A stretch of DNA of 64,000 nt from Alphaproteobacteria bacterium (GCA_028865545.1 JAGWJY010000008.1:25189-89188); one strand, 5' to 3'; positions 7,909 through 16,492 are shown, numbered from the stretch's first letter. Notes: generated by a model from the letters alone, not told the origin. Translations and numbers: made by a program.

Positions 7909-10275
7909 TCACAACTTCAAGGTCATGGCGGCCATGAAGGTGCTGACATCGTACTTGGCCGGCACATCGCCCGTCAGCACCTGGCCCACGGAAGCTCCAA
8001 CCAATGCCCAGTCGTTCATGTCCAAGCTGGTGAACTGGTAGCTGAAATAGAAGGAGGTGTTAGCCGAGTAGTCGTAGGTGGCGTGCACCTTAACCTGATG
8101 ATTTCCTGACGCCGTGGTGAGCAGCGGGTCGCCGCCATAGGTCTGCCCCGCTTCGCCGCTGGTCCATGAGCCGCTCTGAGCGAAGGCCTGGTCACCATAG
8201 GAGTAGATGTAATCCGCACCGAACTTCAGCTTGTCGTTCGCCCGCCACGTGCCACCGATGCCGGCGGTGTTGATGTCGTAGGTGGACGCCTCGCTGTAAT
8301 AGGTGCCGGGCGCCGTTGTACTGGTACCGTCGTTCAGCGCCCGCATGGCACGATAGGTTCGTAAGAAAGTGTAGTAAGCGTGCACTTCCTCATCCGGGCT
8401 AACTTGATACGACATGTCCGGTCCGGCCTGCACGCTGTAGTCGTGATTGATCCCAAGGCTAGGGTTCACCACGCCACTATAGGTAGCCTGTGGGCTGTGA
8501 TACTGATCATTGCTGTATTTGCCGAAGAAGCTAACAGACGTCTTCTGGCCGATCATACCGGACACCATGCCGGTGACAGCATCCTCGGTACGCGCGGCCT
8601 CATAGAAGGGAATCTGCTGGCACCCGAGGCTGTCGAGCGTGCTACCGCAGTCGGATGCGATCTGAACGAGCCATAGACTGTAGTCCGGGGTCGACGCTGT
8701 GCGATCGGAATGGACATAACCCAGCGAGCCGGTGATGCCGTTCGGCAGGGTTGAGTTGACCTTCACCGACTCCGCGTTTTCCTGCGTGTCGTGCGTGATC
8801 GCATTGCCGCGATGCTCATTACGATAGGTGTAACCGACGGTTACCCTTGTGGACTCAAGGACGTGATAGCCTGCGGTGAGTTCTACTTCCTGCTTAGTCC
8901 AGGATTCCGGCACAGCTTCACGATATTTGAACGATGTCGTGTCGGTCGGATCTCCGTATATCCACATTGCCTTCGTCTGCGGATCGCGCACATCGATCTT
9001 GTAGCTCGCTCGCACGTCCAATTTTGGGAGTGGTCTTGAACTCACAGCGACATTGCTGAAGAAGGTCTGCACCATGCCGTCCAGCGACCCAGGGTTCGAG
9101 GCAAGTTGCACAGCCAGCGCAGGGTTGCTGACGGCGTAGCCCATTTGCGTCGCCGCCGGGAATGGATCGTTCTGCAACTGGACACCGTATACCATGGTCC
9201 CGTACAGCCTGGTTGTCGGGCTTAGATTGTATCCGATTTCGCCAGTGACCGTGTGAGCCTGATTGCTCGGTGGCAATGCGTAGACGCCGGACTGCTGATA
9301 GCTTGTATAGTTATGCGTAACGGGGTCCTGAATCGCCGTGAAGTTCCAGCCCTCAAAGGCGTAGCCGCCTTTGTTATGGTCAATGAAATTGGAGTATTCG
9401 TAGGAGATCGAAGCTTGTAAGTCCGGCGTGGAATAGGCTGCCGACACGACATAGTTATCGGTGTCGTAGTCGATCGGCATCGGAAAGGTGACCATTCCGG
9501 TATTGCTGCCGCCAGTCGTCATTGACTGTTCGAGCGAACCTTCCTTATGTTCGCGGCTGGCCGAGGCGCTGAGCTTCCAGAAACCGAGATCATAGCTGCC
9601 GCTCACGGTGCCTTTGTCCCGACGAGTGCCGATCTGATAGGTCAGTTCAGTGGCCGGGCCATAGTCACCGACATGTGTGCCGGAGGATGACGTGATCCCA
9701 CTCCGCGTCCTGTAGCTGCCATAAAAGCTCGTCGAGGTTGGCGAGTTGTTGAGATAGGCGCCGTTGGCAGCGAGTGCCGCCGAATAGCCTGGCGCGAGGT
9801 TGCCTTCCTTGTCGAGGATTGTCGTGAAGTTGTCCGTCGCTGCGTACGTCATGGCATCATAAGACGCGGAGACGCTCCACTTGCCCTGTTCGCCGGTCTT
9901 TATATCGATCGACGCTTCGGGCGCAAATTTGCCGAAGCCGATATTCACGTTGTCGCCGGTGAATGTGAAGTAGTGCGTCCCACCGCTATCCCACGCGTCA
10001 CGGGTCCCAAGATTCCAGCTGCCAAGCACCCCGATGCCCGAGTTTGGCATGCCGTTGTACCGGCCAAAGGCGGCGGAGGGGTCCGACACCCCTCCTACTC
10101 CGATAGTGACTTCACCGATAGACGACGACGGGTTCTGTACTACGGTAGCTTGAGGCGTCGCCGGCGCGTCGGAGACATCGAAAGCATTACTGTCCTGGGC
10201 TTGTGCGGTCACCGTCAGCGGCAGCAGGCAGGCACTTGCGAGGGCCGCAGCTCTCAGCGTTTGGATCGTGTTCAT
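7909..10275 (-). CDS. MtrB/PioB-family outer-membrane beta-barrel (decahaem-associated porin)
   Basis: 788 residues with a clear Sec signal (MNTIQTLRAAALASACLLPLTVTAQAQ). The mature part is rich in alternating aromatic/polar strands typical of a large barrel (for example YVVSAAYSTPDLQASISYEYSNF, VTVGYTYRNEH) and ends in an aromatic-free MAAMTLKL strand. By family knowledge, MtrB/PioB sheaths a periplasmic decahaem cytochrome through the outer membrane so that electrons can leave or enter the cell. Its assignment rests on length, barrel pattern and its place 12 bases downstream of the decahaem MtrA-like gene. No N-terminal CXXC of the Shewanella MtrB type is seen. Alternative: another large barrel of unknown function. 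Confidence 0.85.
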   Translation of the reverse strand: MNTIQTLRAAALASACLLPLTVTAQAQDSNAFDVSDAPATPQATVVQNPSSSIGEVTIGVGGVSDPSAAFGRYNGMPNSGIGVLGSWNLGTRDAWDSGGTHYFTFTGDNVNIGFGKFAPEASIDIKTGEQGKWSVSASYDAMTYAATDNFTTILDKEGNLAPGYSAALAANGAYLNNSPTSTSFYGSYRTRSGITSSSGTHVGDYGPATELTYQIGTRRDKGTVSGSYDLGFWKLSASASREHKEGSLEQSMTTGGSNTGMVTFPMPIDYDTDNYVVSAAYSTPDLQASISYEYSNFIDHNKGGYAFEGWNFTAIQDPVTHNYTSYQQSGVYALPPSNQAHTVTGEIGYNLSPTTRLYGTMVYGVQLQNDPFPAATQMGYAVSNPALAVQLASNPGSLDGMVQTFFSNVAVSSRPLPKLDVRASYKIDVRDPQTKAMWIYGDPTDTTSFKYREAVPESWTKQEVELTAGYHVLESTRVTVGYTYRNEHRGNAITHDTQENAESVKVNSTLPNGITGSLGYVHSDRTASTPDYSLWLVQIASDCGSTLDSLGCQQIPFYEAARTEDAVTGMVSGMIGQKTSVSFFGKYSNDQYHSPQATYSGVVNPSLGINHDYSVQAGPDMSYQVSPDEEVHAYYTFLRTYRAMRALNDGTSTTAPGTYYSEASTYDINTAGIGGTWRANDKLKFGADYIYSYGDQAFAQSGSWTSGEAGQTYGGDPLLTTASGNHQVKVHATYDYSANTSFYFSYQFTSLDMNDWALVGASVGQVLTGDVPAKYDVSTFMAAMTLKL

Positions 10276-10287
10276 GCGACACCTATT

Positions 10288-11298
10288 TTAGCGGAAGAAG
10301 GTTGAGCCGCTGGGGCTATCCGAACCGTGGATCTGCGAGTGGCAGTTCAAGCAGCTGCGATCGCCGTAGAGATAGAGGCTCCCGCTGTGTGCTGCGACTG
10401 ACTGCTTCGACACGCCGACACCACCCATGTCATTCGTCGCCGCATGGCAATCGAGGCAAAGGAACGGCACCTTTTCCTTCAGCAGGCGCGGATTCACCGA
10501 GCCGTGCGGATTGTGGCAGTTGGTGCAGTCCTCACGAACCGGCTGGTGTTCCCATAGCATTGGGCCGCGCTTGTCCGCATGGCAGCTATAGCAAAGGTCC
10601 GTCACGCGAGCTTTCTTCAGAAGATCGCGGTTCGGTGACCCGTGCGGATTGTGGCAATCCGAGCACGCCACTTTACCCTCGCGGATCGGATGATGAGAGA
10701 ACTGCAACGTAAGCGCCCGCTGTTCCGCATGGCAGGAGAAGCATTTCTCGGGCTGTGTTGCCTTGACCAGGATTGGATCCTTTTTGACGTGGATCGTGTG
10801 GCAGCTCGTGCACGCCAGATTGTTATCCTGATGTTGGCTCCCGGCCCAATCCATTCGTAAGCCGTTCTGATGGCAACTGAGGCAGACCTCGTTGCGCGAA
10901 GATACTGGAGATGCATTAGGACCATTGAAGACGACGGCAGGTTCTGTCTTTTTCTGACCTGGGGCGGGAGCGCTCTCGACATGCGCCTCGCTGGGACCAT
11001 GGCAGGATTCGCATTCGTGCTGACCAAACGGTGACCGAGGGTCGCCTTTAGTGCCGTGTGGCGTTTGGAGAACATCCGTTATGGGCGATTGATCGTGACA
11101 CTTCATGCAAGTTGCGGCACCACGTGCGCTGTACAACGCACCGTTGGAGTCAGTGCTGGCAGGCGCCGCCGCAGCGGTCGCCTGTGGCGCCGCTGCCTGC
11201 GTCGCATCTGCTGCCGACGCTGGCTGTGCCGTGCCAAATATCAGGGCACAAAGCAAAACCAAGACGCCAAGGCCACTTAGGTGATTTATTTTTGTCAT
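10288..11298 (-). CDS. Decahaem c-type cytochrome, MtrA/PioA/DmsE family
   Basis: 336 residues from the ATG at 11298, chosen because it gives a clean signal peptide (MTKINHLSGLGVLVLLCALIF...ASA) and has GGGGA about seven bases upstream. There are ten CXXCH haem sites: CMKCH, CESCH, CLSCH, CTSCH, CFSCH, CSDCH, CYSCH, CTNCH, CLDCH, CLNCH. The repeated CxDCHNPHGS pattern is typical of MtrA/DmsE. It should be a periplasmic wire spanning the MtrB-like barrel. The second gene upstream codes for a tetrahaem quinol dehydrogenase, giving a quinol-to-outside path. No outer-surface decahaem protein (MtrC/OmcA type) is visible nearby. Confidence 0.95.
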   Translation of the reverse strand: MTKINHLSGLGVLVLLCALIFGTAQPASAADATQAAAPQATAAAAPASTDSNGALYSARGAATCMKCHDQSPITDVLQTPHGTKGDPRSPFGQHECESCHGPSEAHVESAPAPGQKKTEPAVVFNGPNASPVSSRNEVCLSCHQNGLRMDWAGSQHQDNNLACTSCHTIHVKKDPILVKATQPEKCFSCHAEQRALTLQFSHHPIREGKVACSDCHNPHGSPNRDLLKKARVTDLCYSCHADKRGPMLWEHQPVREDCTNCHNPHGSVNPRLLKEKVPFLCLDCHAATNDMGGVGVSKQSVAAHSGSLYLYGDRSCLNCHSQIHGSDSPSGSTFFR

Positions 11299-11335
11299 CT
11301 GCTTATCCCCTGCTCTATCGGGGCCCCCTGGGCGA

Positions 11336-12274
11336 TTATTTCTTTTCCACGACGAAATCGGCGTTGCCCTGATCAAGAATCAGAGAGCGTTCGAAGGACA
11401 CGTAGTGGAACCGTTTGGCGGTATGGCCCGCGTGTATCGCGAAGGCGACCGTGTACCGCTTGCCCGCCACGAGAGGCACAAAGCCAACGCCCGCGTCGAG
11501 CTTGCGCGACAGAGTCACCGACCATACGCCATCCTTGTAAGTGGCTTCAGCGGTGACGGCCGTCGGCTTTGTAGCCGCGAGCTTGTCGAAGATGACGCCG
11601 TTTTCCGCAGTTGCGGGAGAGCCCGGATTTAGGCGGGCCTGCCAGTATTCAAGCGAGTAGCCGTCAGCCTTAAGCTTCGCCAATGCATCTGCCGGCACCA
11701 ACGCATCACCACCGCCTTGACGCGTCAGATGGGCGCGAGTTTTTGGAAGATACATTGTGCGGTCGGAATTCCCGGCGCTTGGCATTCCAGCGGAATCATC
11801 ATGGCATGCGCCCCAGCAACCGGCCCGGTTGGCCTCGGGAACCCCACCGCCATCCAACATCATGGTGACCTTGGTGTCGTAGGCGCTATCCATCTTCGAA
11901 TTGGGCTGGCTCCCTTCGGAGAATTCGAGGTGGACATACATGTTTTGTGCATCGTGCTCGAACTGCACCTTTGCGTCGATCGAACCAGGTTTGCCAGGGA
12001 TCGGGGCCGCTTCGTTCTTCTTGCCCGAGACCAGCAGCGCACCCATGTTCTTTTCGTCGCCGATATGACAGGCCGCGCAGTCCTTGCCGGCGCGGAATTT
12101 CTCCGCGCCGGGATGGTCCGTCAGCACCCATTCCCAAGACGACTGTCCAGGATAAAAGAGCTGAACGTCCTTTGCCGGAACGCCCGACCAATTCGGTGCG
12201 GCCATCGCGGCCGAAAAGCTCATGGCACCTGCGATACCCAGCGCCGCGGTCATCGTTTTTGTAGAGAGTTTCAT
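11336..12274 (-). CDS. Dihaem cytochrome with ethylbenzene-dehydrogenase-like haem-binding domain
   Basis: 312 residues with a signal peptide (to about AMAA, residue 26). One classical haem site CAACH lies at 66-70, and a CX3CH site CWGACH at 153-158 is followed by DD. The C-terminal beta-rich part (GVWSVTLSRKLDAG...YTVAFAIHAGHTAKRFHYVSFERSL) resembles the haem-binding subunit family of ethylbenzene/DMSO dehydrogenases (EB_dh) that is often found with NapC-type cytochromes. It starts 10 bases after the tetrahaem cytochrome and ends 37 bases before the MtrA-like gene. It probably ferries electrons between the membrane quinol dehydrogenase and the decahaem protein. That role is inferred from position only. 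Confidence 0.82.
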   Translation of the reverse strand: MKLSTKTMTAALGIAGAMSFSAAMAAPNWSGVPAKDVQLFYPGQSSWEWVLTDHPGAEKFRAGKDCAACHIGDEKNMGALLVSGKKNEAAPIPGKPGSIDAKVQFEHDAQNMYVHLEFSEGSQPNSKMDSAYDTKVTMMLDGGGVPEANRAGCWGACHDDSAGMPSAGNSDRTMYLPKTRAHLTRQGGGDALVPADALAKLKADGYSLEYWQARLNPGSPATAENGVIFDKLAATKPTAVTAEATYKDGVWSVTLSRKLDAGVGFVPLVAGKRYTVAFAIHAGHTAKRFHYVSFERSLILDQGNADFVVEKK

Positions 12275-12284
12275 CGTCTTGTCC

Positions 12285-12923
12285 TCACTGAATATCGAAG
12301 CTGCTGCTGGAAGCCGGCTTTGCCGATGGATCCGCAGGTACGTGATGAGTGATGCCCTTGTGGCAATCGAGGCAATTTTCGTCGGTCTTCATCGCATCCG
12401 TGTGTTGGGCGCGAATACTCGGACGTTGGTCCTCAAGAACCATGTTTGCGTATTTGTGGCAGGCCTTACATTCTGCTGCGTTGTCCGCCTTGAAGCCGGC
12501 CCACACTCGCTTTGCCAATTCGAACCGACGCGCTTGAAATGCTTTCTTGACGCCATCGGGACCCTCACCCGCGAAGACCACGAAGTGTGTCCACAATTCC
12601 AAGCTCGCCATGGCCTTGCGACCTAGGACCGCCGGCCAGTTGTCGTGCGGAACGTGGCATTGGGCACAGACGACGACGACACCTTGCTCGTTCTTGTAAT
12701 GCTTGCTGTGCATGTACTCTTGGTAGACCGTGCTCTCCATCTCGTGACAAGTATGCGCGCAGAAGTTCAGCGAGCTCGTGTAGTCAAGAACGGTCGCGTA
12801 GCTGGCAGCCAAGCCAATCCCAACGAGCACCGACACGCCGGCAACGATGATGAACTTCGATCTGTTGCGTACGAACCCGCCGATACGCTGCGAGGCTGCA
12901 CGTAATTTTTCAACGACTGGCAC
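12285..12923 (-). CDS. NapC/NirT-family membrane tetrahaem c-type cytochrome (quinol dehydrogenase)
   Basis: 212 residues from a GTG preceded by GGGGA. A single N-terminal membrane anchor (FIIVAGVSVLVGIGLAASYATVL) is followed by four haem sites: CAHTCH (55-60, CX3CH), CAQCH, CKACH and CLDCHKGITH, the last being the usual NapC/NirT ending. Family members oxidise membrane quinols and pass electrons to periplasmic cytochromes; CymA plays this part in Shewanella metal reduction. It is the first gene of the cytochrome-porin operon, 185 bases after a MocR regulator on the same strand. The first motif has three residues between the cysteines rather than two. Confidence 0.92.
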   Translation of the reverse strand: MPVVEKLRAASQRIGGFVRNRSKFIIVAGVSVLVGIGLAASYATVLDYTSSLNFCAHTCHEMESTVYQEYMHSKHYKNEQGVVVVCAQCHVPHDNWPAVLGRKAMASLELWTHFVVFAGEGPDGVKKAFQARRFELAKRVWAGFKADNAAECKACHKYANMVLEDQRPSIRAQHTDAMKTDENCLDCHKGITHHVPADPSAKPASSSSFDIQ

Positions 12924-13031
12924 CTGCGTCCCCTTTCTTATTTGCGCGAAATGAATCTCTTCGCGATTAGGACGCGTGATATGTGGCAGCGCTCAATGGC
13001 AAGACGTAGTGCCAAGAGGGGCAAACTTGAT

Positions 13032-13047
13032 GATACCAGGGGGTATC
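13032..13047. promoter_or_regulatory. Inverted repeat GATACC-AGGG-GGTATC before the cytochrome operon
   Basis: A perfect 6-base inverted repeat with a 4-base centre sits about 110 bases upstream of the tetrahaem cytochrome start, in the 185-base gap after the MocR gene. Its ATACC...GGTAT form recalls operators of CsoR/RcnR-type metal or persulphide sensors, but no such regulator is in the window. It could equally be a small RNA hairpin. No FNR/FixK-type TTGAT-N4-ATCAA box was seen in this gap. Confidence 0.3.
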
Positions 13048-13108
13048 GCGCGAAAATGCCGCAATAATACGTAGTTACACGCATATAGCGTTCGCTAGGC
13101 CTTTAAAT

Positions 13109-14572
13109 TCAGGCGTTTAGAGTGTCAGCGAGCCGGGCGACACCCTGACGTAGCTGATCTGTCGTCAATGCCGCATAGCCAAGGATCAGCGCTCGATCAT
13201 GGAAGCGGCAGGTTTCCAAAGCGGCTAGATTCTCACACGTCACGCTTTCGACACTTGTGCCTTGTGCTCTAGCTGCATCGGATAGTGCGCGCGCCGACGG
13301 ATAGCGATCAGGAAGCAACCATGTCAGCTGTGTCCCGATTTCCGTACCTATCAACTCTATTTCGCCGAAGTGTTCCCGCAGTGCCTGAATAAGGCAGTCG
13401 CGACGATCCAAATAAATTTTGCGTACCCGGCGCAAGTGATGATCGTACTCTCCGCTCGTCAGGAGATCGGCTACGACCATCTGCTCCAACCATGGGCAGC
13501 AATCTTCCGCCATGGACTTTATTGCCGTGACGGCGTCAACAAATTCAGACGGTACCACGAGGTAGCCGATGCCAAGTCCGGCGCCAAGCGTCTTGGCAAA
13601 GGAGCCCGTATAGAAAACCAGCCCATATGGGTCGAGAGCAGCAAGCGGCTGGGGCGTCGTCCCGTGATAGCGATATTCGCTGTCGCTGTCGTCCTCTACA
13701 AGATAGGCACCCACATCACGAGCCCATTTAAGCAACGCGTTGCGCCGCGGCTGAGGCATCGTTCCGCCGAGCGGATTTTGCCGTGCGGGCGTGACATAGG
13801 CGATGGAGAAAGCCCCACGCGGTAATTTGTCGATATCCAAGCCATGCTCATCGACAGGAGCGTGAACTATGTCTGCGCCTCTGGCTTCAAAGAAGCTGGC
13901 CATATCGCGATCGCCAGGAGATTCCATAACGACACGATCGCCCCGACGCTGGAACAAATGCGCCACCAGGCTGCACGCCTGTCTCCGGCCGACCACGATT
14001 ATGACCTGCTCGGGCGACGCCATAATACCGCGCGTAGCTGCGAGGTAATCCACGATGACCTGCCTCAGAGACGCAACGCCGGCAGCGGGTTGGGATTTTG
14101 CGAGCCCGTCCGGTTCGCGCTCAAAGACGTTCCGCATGCCCTGAAGCCAAACCTTTGGAGGTAGCAAGTGACTGGCGTCAAATCGCAGAGGGCTGAAATC
14201 TATGATGCCGTCAGGAATGTCCGGATGTGGCACCACGGAACCGTGGAACAAGGCGGGATGTAGGGATGCCTGCCGGGGGACATCTGAAATCGAATTGTTC
14301 GTGAAAGCAGGCTTTGGCTGCTGAGGCGGCGTCGAACAGACAAAGGTGCCGATCGCCGGCCGCGTGTCGAGATACCCTTCACTGATGAGTCGCTCATATG
14401 CGAGGAGAACAGTCGTTCGCGACACGCCAACCTGCTCCGCCAGGAACCTTGTGGCGATGATGCGGGAGTTCGGCTTGAGCTTTCCGGTCAGAATCAGCTG
14501 CCGCAATTGCTCAAAGAGCTGATCCTGCAATGGGATCGACGCTCTGCGATCGAGCTGCAGCGGCAAATTCAT
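13109..14572 (-). CDS. MocR-type transcriptional regulator (GntR HTH + aminotransferase-like domain)
   Basis: 487 residues. Residues 1-75 are a GntR winged helix (LEQ-type ATRFLAEQVGVSRTTVLLAYERLISEGYL), followed by a fold-type I aminotransferase domain with the PLP-binding lysine in GSFAKTLGAGLGIGY (K327) and the aspartate-bearing AYLVEDDSDSEYRY. MocR proteins sense PLP or amino-compound metabolism (PdxR, GabR and others). The effector cannot be told from sequence. Its neighbours, a cytochrome operon downstream on the same strand and a sugar dehydrogenase on the other side, give no obvious target. It may regulate itself or the adjoining operon. Confidence 0.9.
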   Translation of the reverse strand: MNLPLQLDRRASIPLQDQLFEQLRQLILTGKLKPNSRIIATRFLAEQVGVSRTTVLLAYERLISEGYLDTRPAIGTFVCSTPPQQPKPAFTNNSISDVPRQASLHPALFHGSVVPHPDIPDGIIDFSPLRFDASHLLPPKVWLQGMRNVFEREPDGLAKSQPAAGVASLRQVIVDYLAATRGIMASPEQVIIVVGRRQACSLVAHLFQRRGDRVVMESPGDRDMASFFEARGADIVHAPVDEHGLDIDKLPRGAFSIAYVTPARQNPLGGTMPQPRRNALLKWARDVGAYLVEDDSDSEYRYHGTTPQPLAALDPYGLVFYTGSFAKTLGAGLGIGYLVVPSEFVDAVTAIKSMAEDCCPWLEQMVVADLLTSGEYDHHLRRVRKIYLDRRDCLIQALREHFGEIELIGTEIGTQLTWLLPDRYPSARALSDAARAQGTSVESVTCENLAALETCRFHDRALILGYAALTTDQLRQGVARLADTLNA

Positions 14573-15377
14573 GGCTCTCCTCTATGCCACACGTTGCTAT
14601 GCAGGGAGGATGACAGACCATCTGGGGTGCGATCGCACCAGATCGTTGGCCGGTTGCCCCCTCATAAGTCCTTCAATTACAATCCCTTGAGGCCGACCGA
14701 TATACGTACAAATCCTATCGTGCTGCAGTGCCCACAGGCCGCTTGGATCGCGCCAGGTTCGGTACGGTACGAAGTCCCGAAGAGATTAGACTGACCGTAC
14801 GAGGGGTTAGCATTTGCGAGGGGCCTGGGCACCGGCAGCACTACCTGTCCCGTCCGCCGGACTGCAGGAGTACGGCAAAGCGGAATTCAAGCGGATTGTT
14901 TAATGGCAGATTTGCAGACGCGCACAACCGGCATTGTTAACGAGAGCGATTTTCGCTTGAGCCAAAGTGATCCGAAAGCTGCAAATTGTCGTGCGGATAG
15001 CGGAACATAATTCTGCGCGCCAGCCTTCGCTCGCGGAGTTTGTCACCTTAGCCATTGCGATCGCAGCACTTGCCGGTGGCTATAGGTCACTTCCGTGACA
15101 AGGGCGACGTCCAATTGTTGTGCCTAAATGCCAAATTGAGATGCGGTATCCATTCTAAGAGCACAACCAGCGCAGCATTCGTCTTGGTCTCGAGTTCGAC
15201 AACGCGTGTACCTGGACGTGTCCACAATGCAGTTACGCTAATTGAACGCAAAACTCTGGCATATGGCGATTTCGTCCCAACCCAGACATATGAGATCGAC
15301 CTGTGCCATAAGGCTATGAACGTCTTGGGGGGCCGGCGATAAACATATATCATAATGGAGCTACGTCGGGGGTTTTC
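14573..15377. other. About 800 bases without a recognisable gene
   Basis: Between the MocR gene and the sugar dehydrogenase I see only short unconvincing frames on both strands, and base composition is less GC-rich than in the flanking genes. No tRNA, terminator with T-run or insertion-sequence end was found. It should contain the MocR promoter (right side of 14572) and the dehydrogenase promoter (left of 15378). The rest may be decayed coding sequence. Confidence 0.5.
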
Positions 15378-16319
15378 GTGAAACGGCTTCGCATCGGGAT
15401 TGTCGGCGTCGGCAAGATCGCACGGGACGAGCATATTCCTGCGATTTCCGCGAGCCCGTATTTTGAACTGGCGGCTTGCGCCAGCACACACGGCGAAGCC
15501 GAGAGCGTCCCGAATTTTCCGACCCTTAACGCAATGCTGACCGGGTGTCCGGATTTGGACGCCGTAGCGGTCTGCACACCGCCACAAGAGCATTACGAAG
15601 AAGCACGATTGGCTTTGCTGCATGGCAAACACGTGCTTCTTGAGAAACCACCTTGCATGACCACCGTGCAATTGGATCAGTTGGTCCTTCAAGCGCGCCG
15701 GTCAGATCGCACGCTTTTCCAGACTTGGCACGCGCAGCACGGAACGGCAGTTGACGCTGCACAACGCTGGCTCAGATCCCGTGAAGTTCGCCGAGCCCAG
15801 GCGACATGGAAGGAGGACGTTCGTCAATGCCACTCCGGACAAGACTGGATTTGGCAGCTGGGTGGTTTCGGCGTATTCGATGCCGGCATCAATGCCATTT
15901 CGATTTTAACAAAAATCATACCTGAGGCGATCTACGTCAAGACAGCCGATTTGTTCTTTCCCGGAAATTGTGATTCTCCGATTGCTGCGGACGTGACCTT
16001 TGCGACTGACTACGGTGCGGAGGTCAAAGCAGCTTTCGACTTCCGGTATACTGGTGTTCCAACCTGGGAGATCGAGGTGGAGACCGATGACGGAATGTTA
16101 AACCTCACCGCGCACAGGAACTCTCTAACAATTAATGGCAAGCCTGAAGCAGTCGGCACAGTAGTGCCTGAATATGCATCTCTTTATCGACGTTTCGCCG
16201 AATTAATCGAGCGTCATATGTCCGACGTGGACAAACGTCCATTTCAACTTGTGGCGGATTTGTTTCTCGTCGGCCGGCGATTTTTGGTCGAGCCGGTTCT
16301 AGCTACAAAAAAGAGCTAA
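15378..16319 (+). CDS. D-galactose / L-arabinose 1-dehydrogenase (Gfo/Idh/MocA family)
   Basis: 313 residues from a GTG with a G-rich stretch (CGGGGG) 5-6 bases upstream. The Rossmann motif GIVGVGKIA is at 7-15 and EKPP at 89-92. Blocks CTPPQ, WKEDVR, HSGQDWIWQLGGFGVFDAGINA and SDVDKRPFQLVADLFLVGRR match from memory the Pseudomonas D-galactose 1-dehydrogenase and Azospirillum L-arabinose 1-dehydrogenase family. These oxidise the aldose to the lactone with NAD(P)+ in the cytoplasm, the first step of the non-phosphorylative pathway. It lies beside arabinose genes including araA-araB-araD, so substrate could be L-arabinose or D-galactose. No lactonase or sugar-acid dehydratase is seen in the window. 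Confidence 0.87.
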   Translation: MKRLRIGIVGVGKIARDEHIPAISASPYFELAACASTHGEAESVPNFPTLNAMLTGCPDLDAVAVCTPPQEHYEEARLALLHGKHVLLEKPPCMTTVQLDQLVLQARRSDRTLFQTWHAQHGTAVDAAQRWLRSREVRRAQATWKEDVRQCHSGQDWIWQLGGFGVFDAGINAISILTKIIPEAIYVKTADLFFPGNCDSPIAADVTFATDYGAEVKAAFDFRYTGVPTWEIEVETDDGMLNLTAHRNSLTINGKPEAVGTVVPEYASLYRRFAELIERHMSDVDKRPFQLVADLFLVGRRFLVEPVLATKKS

Positions 16320-16480
16320 TACCTCACGCCCCTACGCCGGTGTTCGGGTGAACAGGCCGTTTGGCATCACGCTCGCAACTGCAGCAATTTGACGGCGTGT
16401 CACCCCTGACCAATTTGTGGTTATGCGCAAAAAACATCCCTTTTCTTCTTAAAGTCATCTCGTTGTGATTTTCATCTTGA

Positions 16481-16492
16481 ATTGTCTGATTT
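16481..16492 (+). promoter_or_regulatory. TTGTCTG site upstream of galM
   Basis: ATTGTCTGATTT lies about 65-75 bases before the galM start. Almost the same string (ATTTGTCTGATTT) lies at the same distance before araA (25831), and CAGACAA, its reverse complement, occurs twice before the TonB receptor at 24483. TTGTC-T-GACAA-like half sites are plausible for a GntR/FCD regulator such as the one at 24834. Recurrence is seen; function is inferred. Confidence 0.4.

Noticed and set aside
12996..13014. Sigma-54-like element TGGCAC...TTGCC upstream of the tetrahaem cytochrome
   Set aside because: The GG-to-GC spacing is 11 instead of 10 bases, and the sequence is better read as a TGGCA/TGCCA inverted repeat.
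15087..15692. 201-codon minus-strand frame overlapping the galactose/arabinose dehydrogenase start
   Set aside because: No recognisable motif, and it overlaps the strongly supported N terminus of the dehydrogenase.
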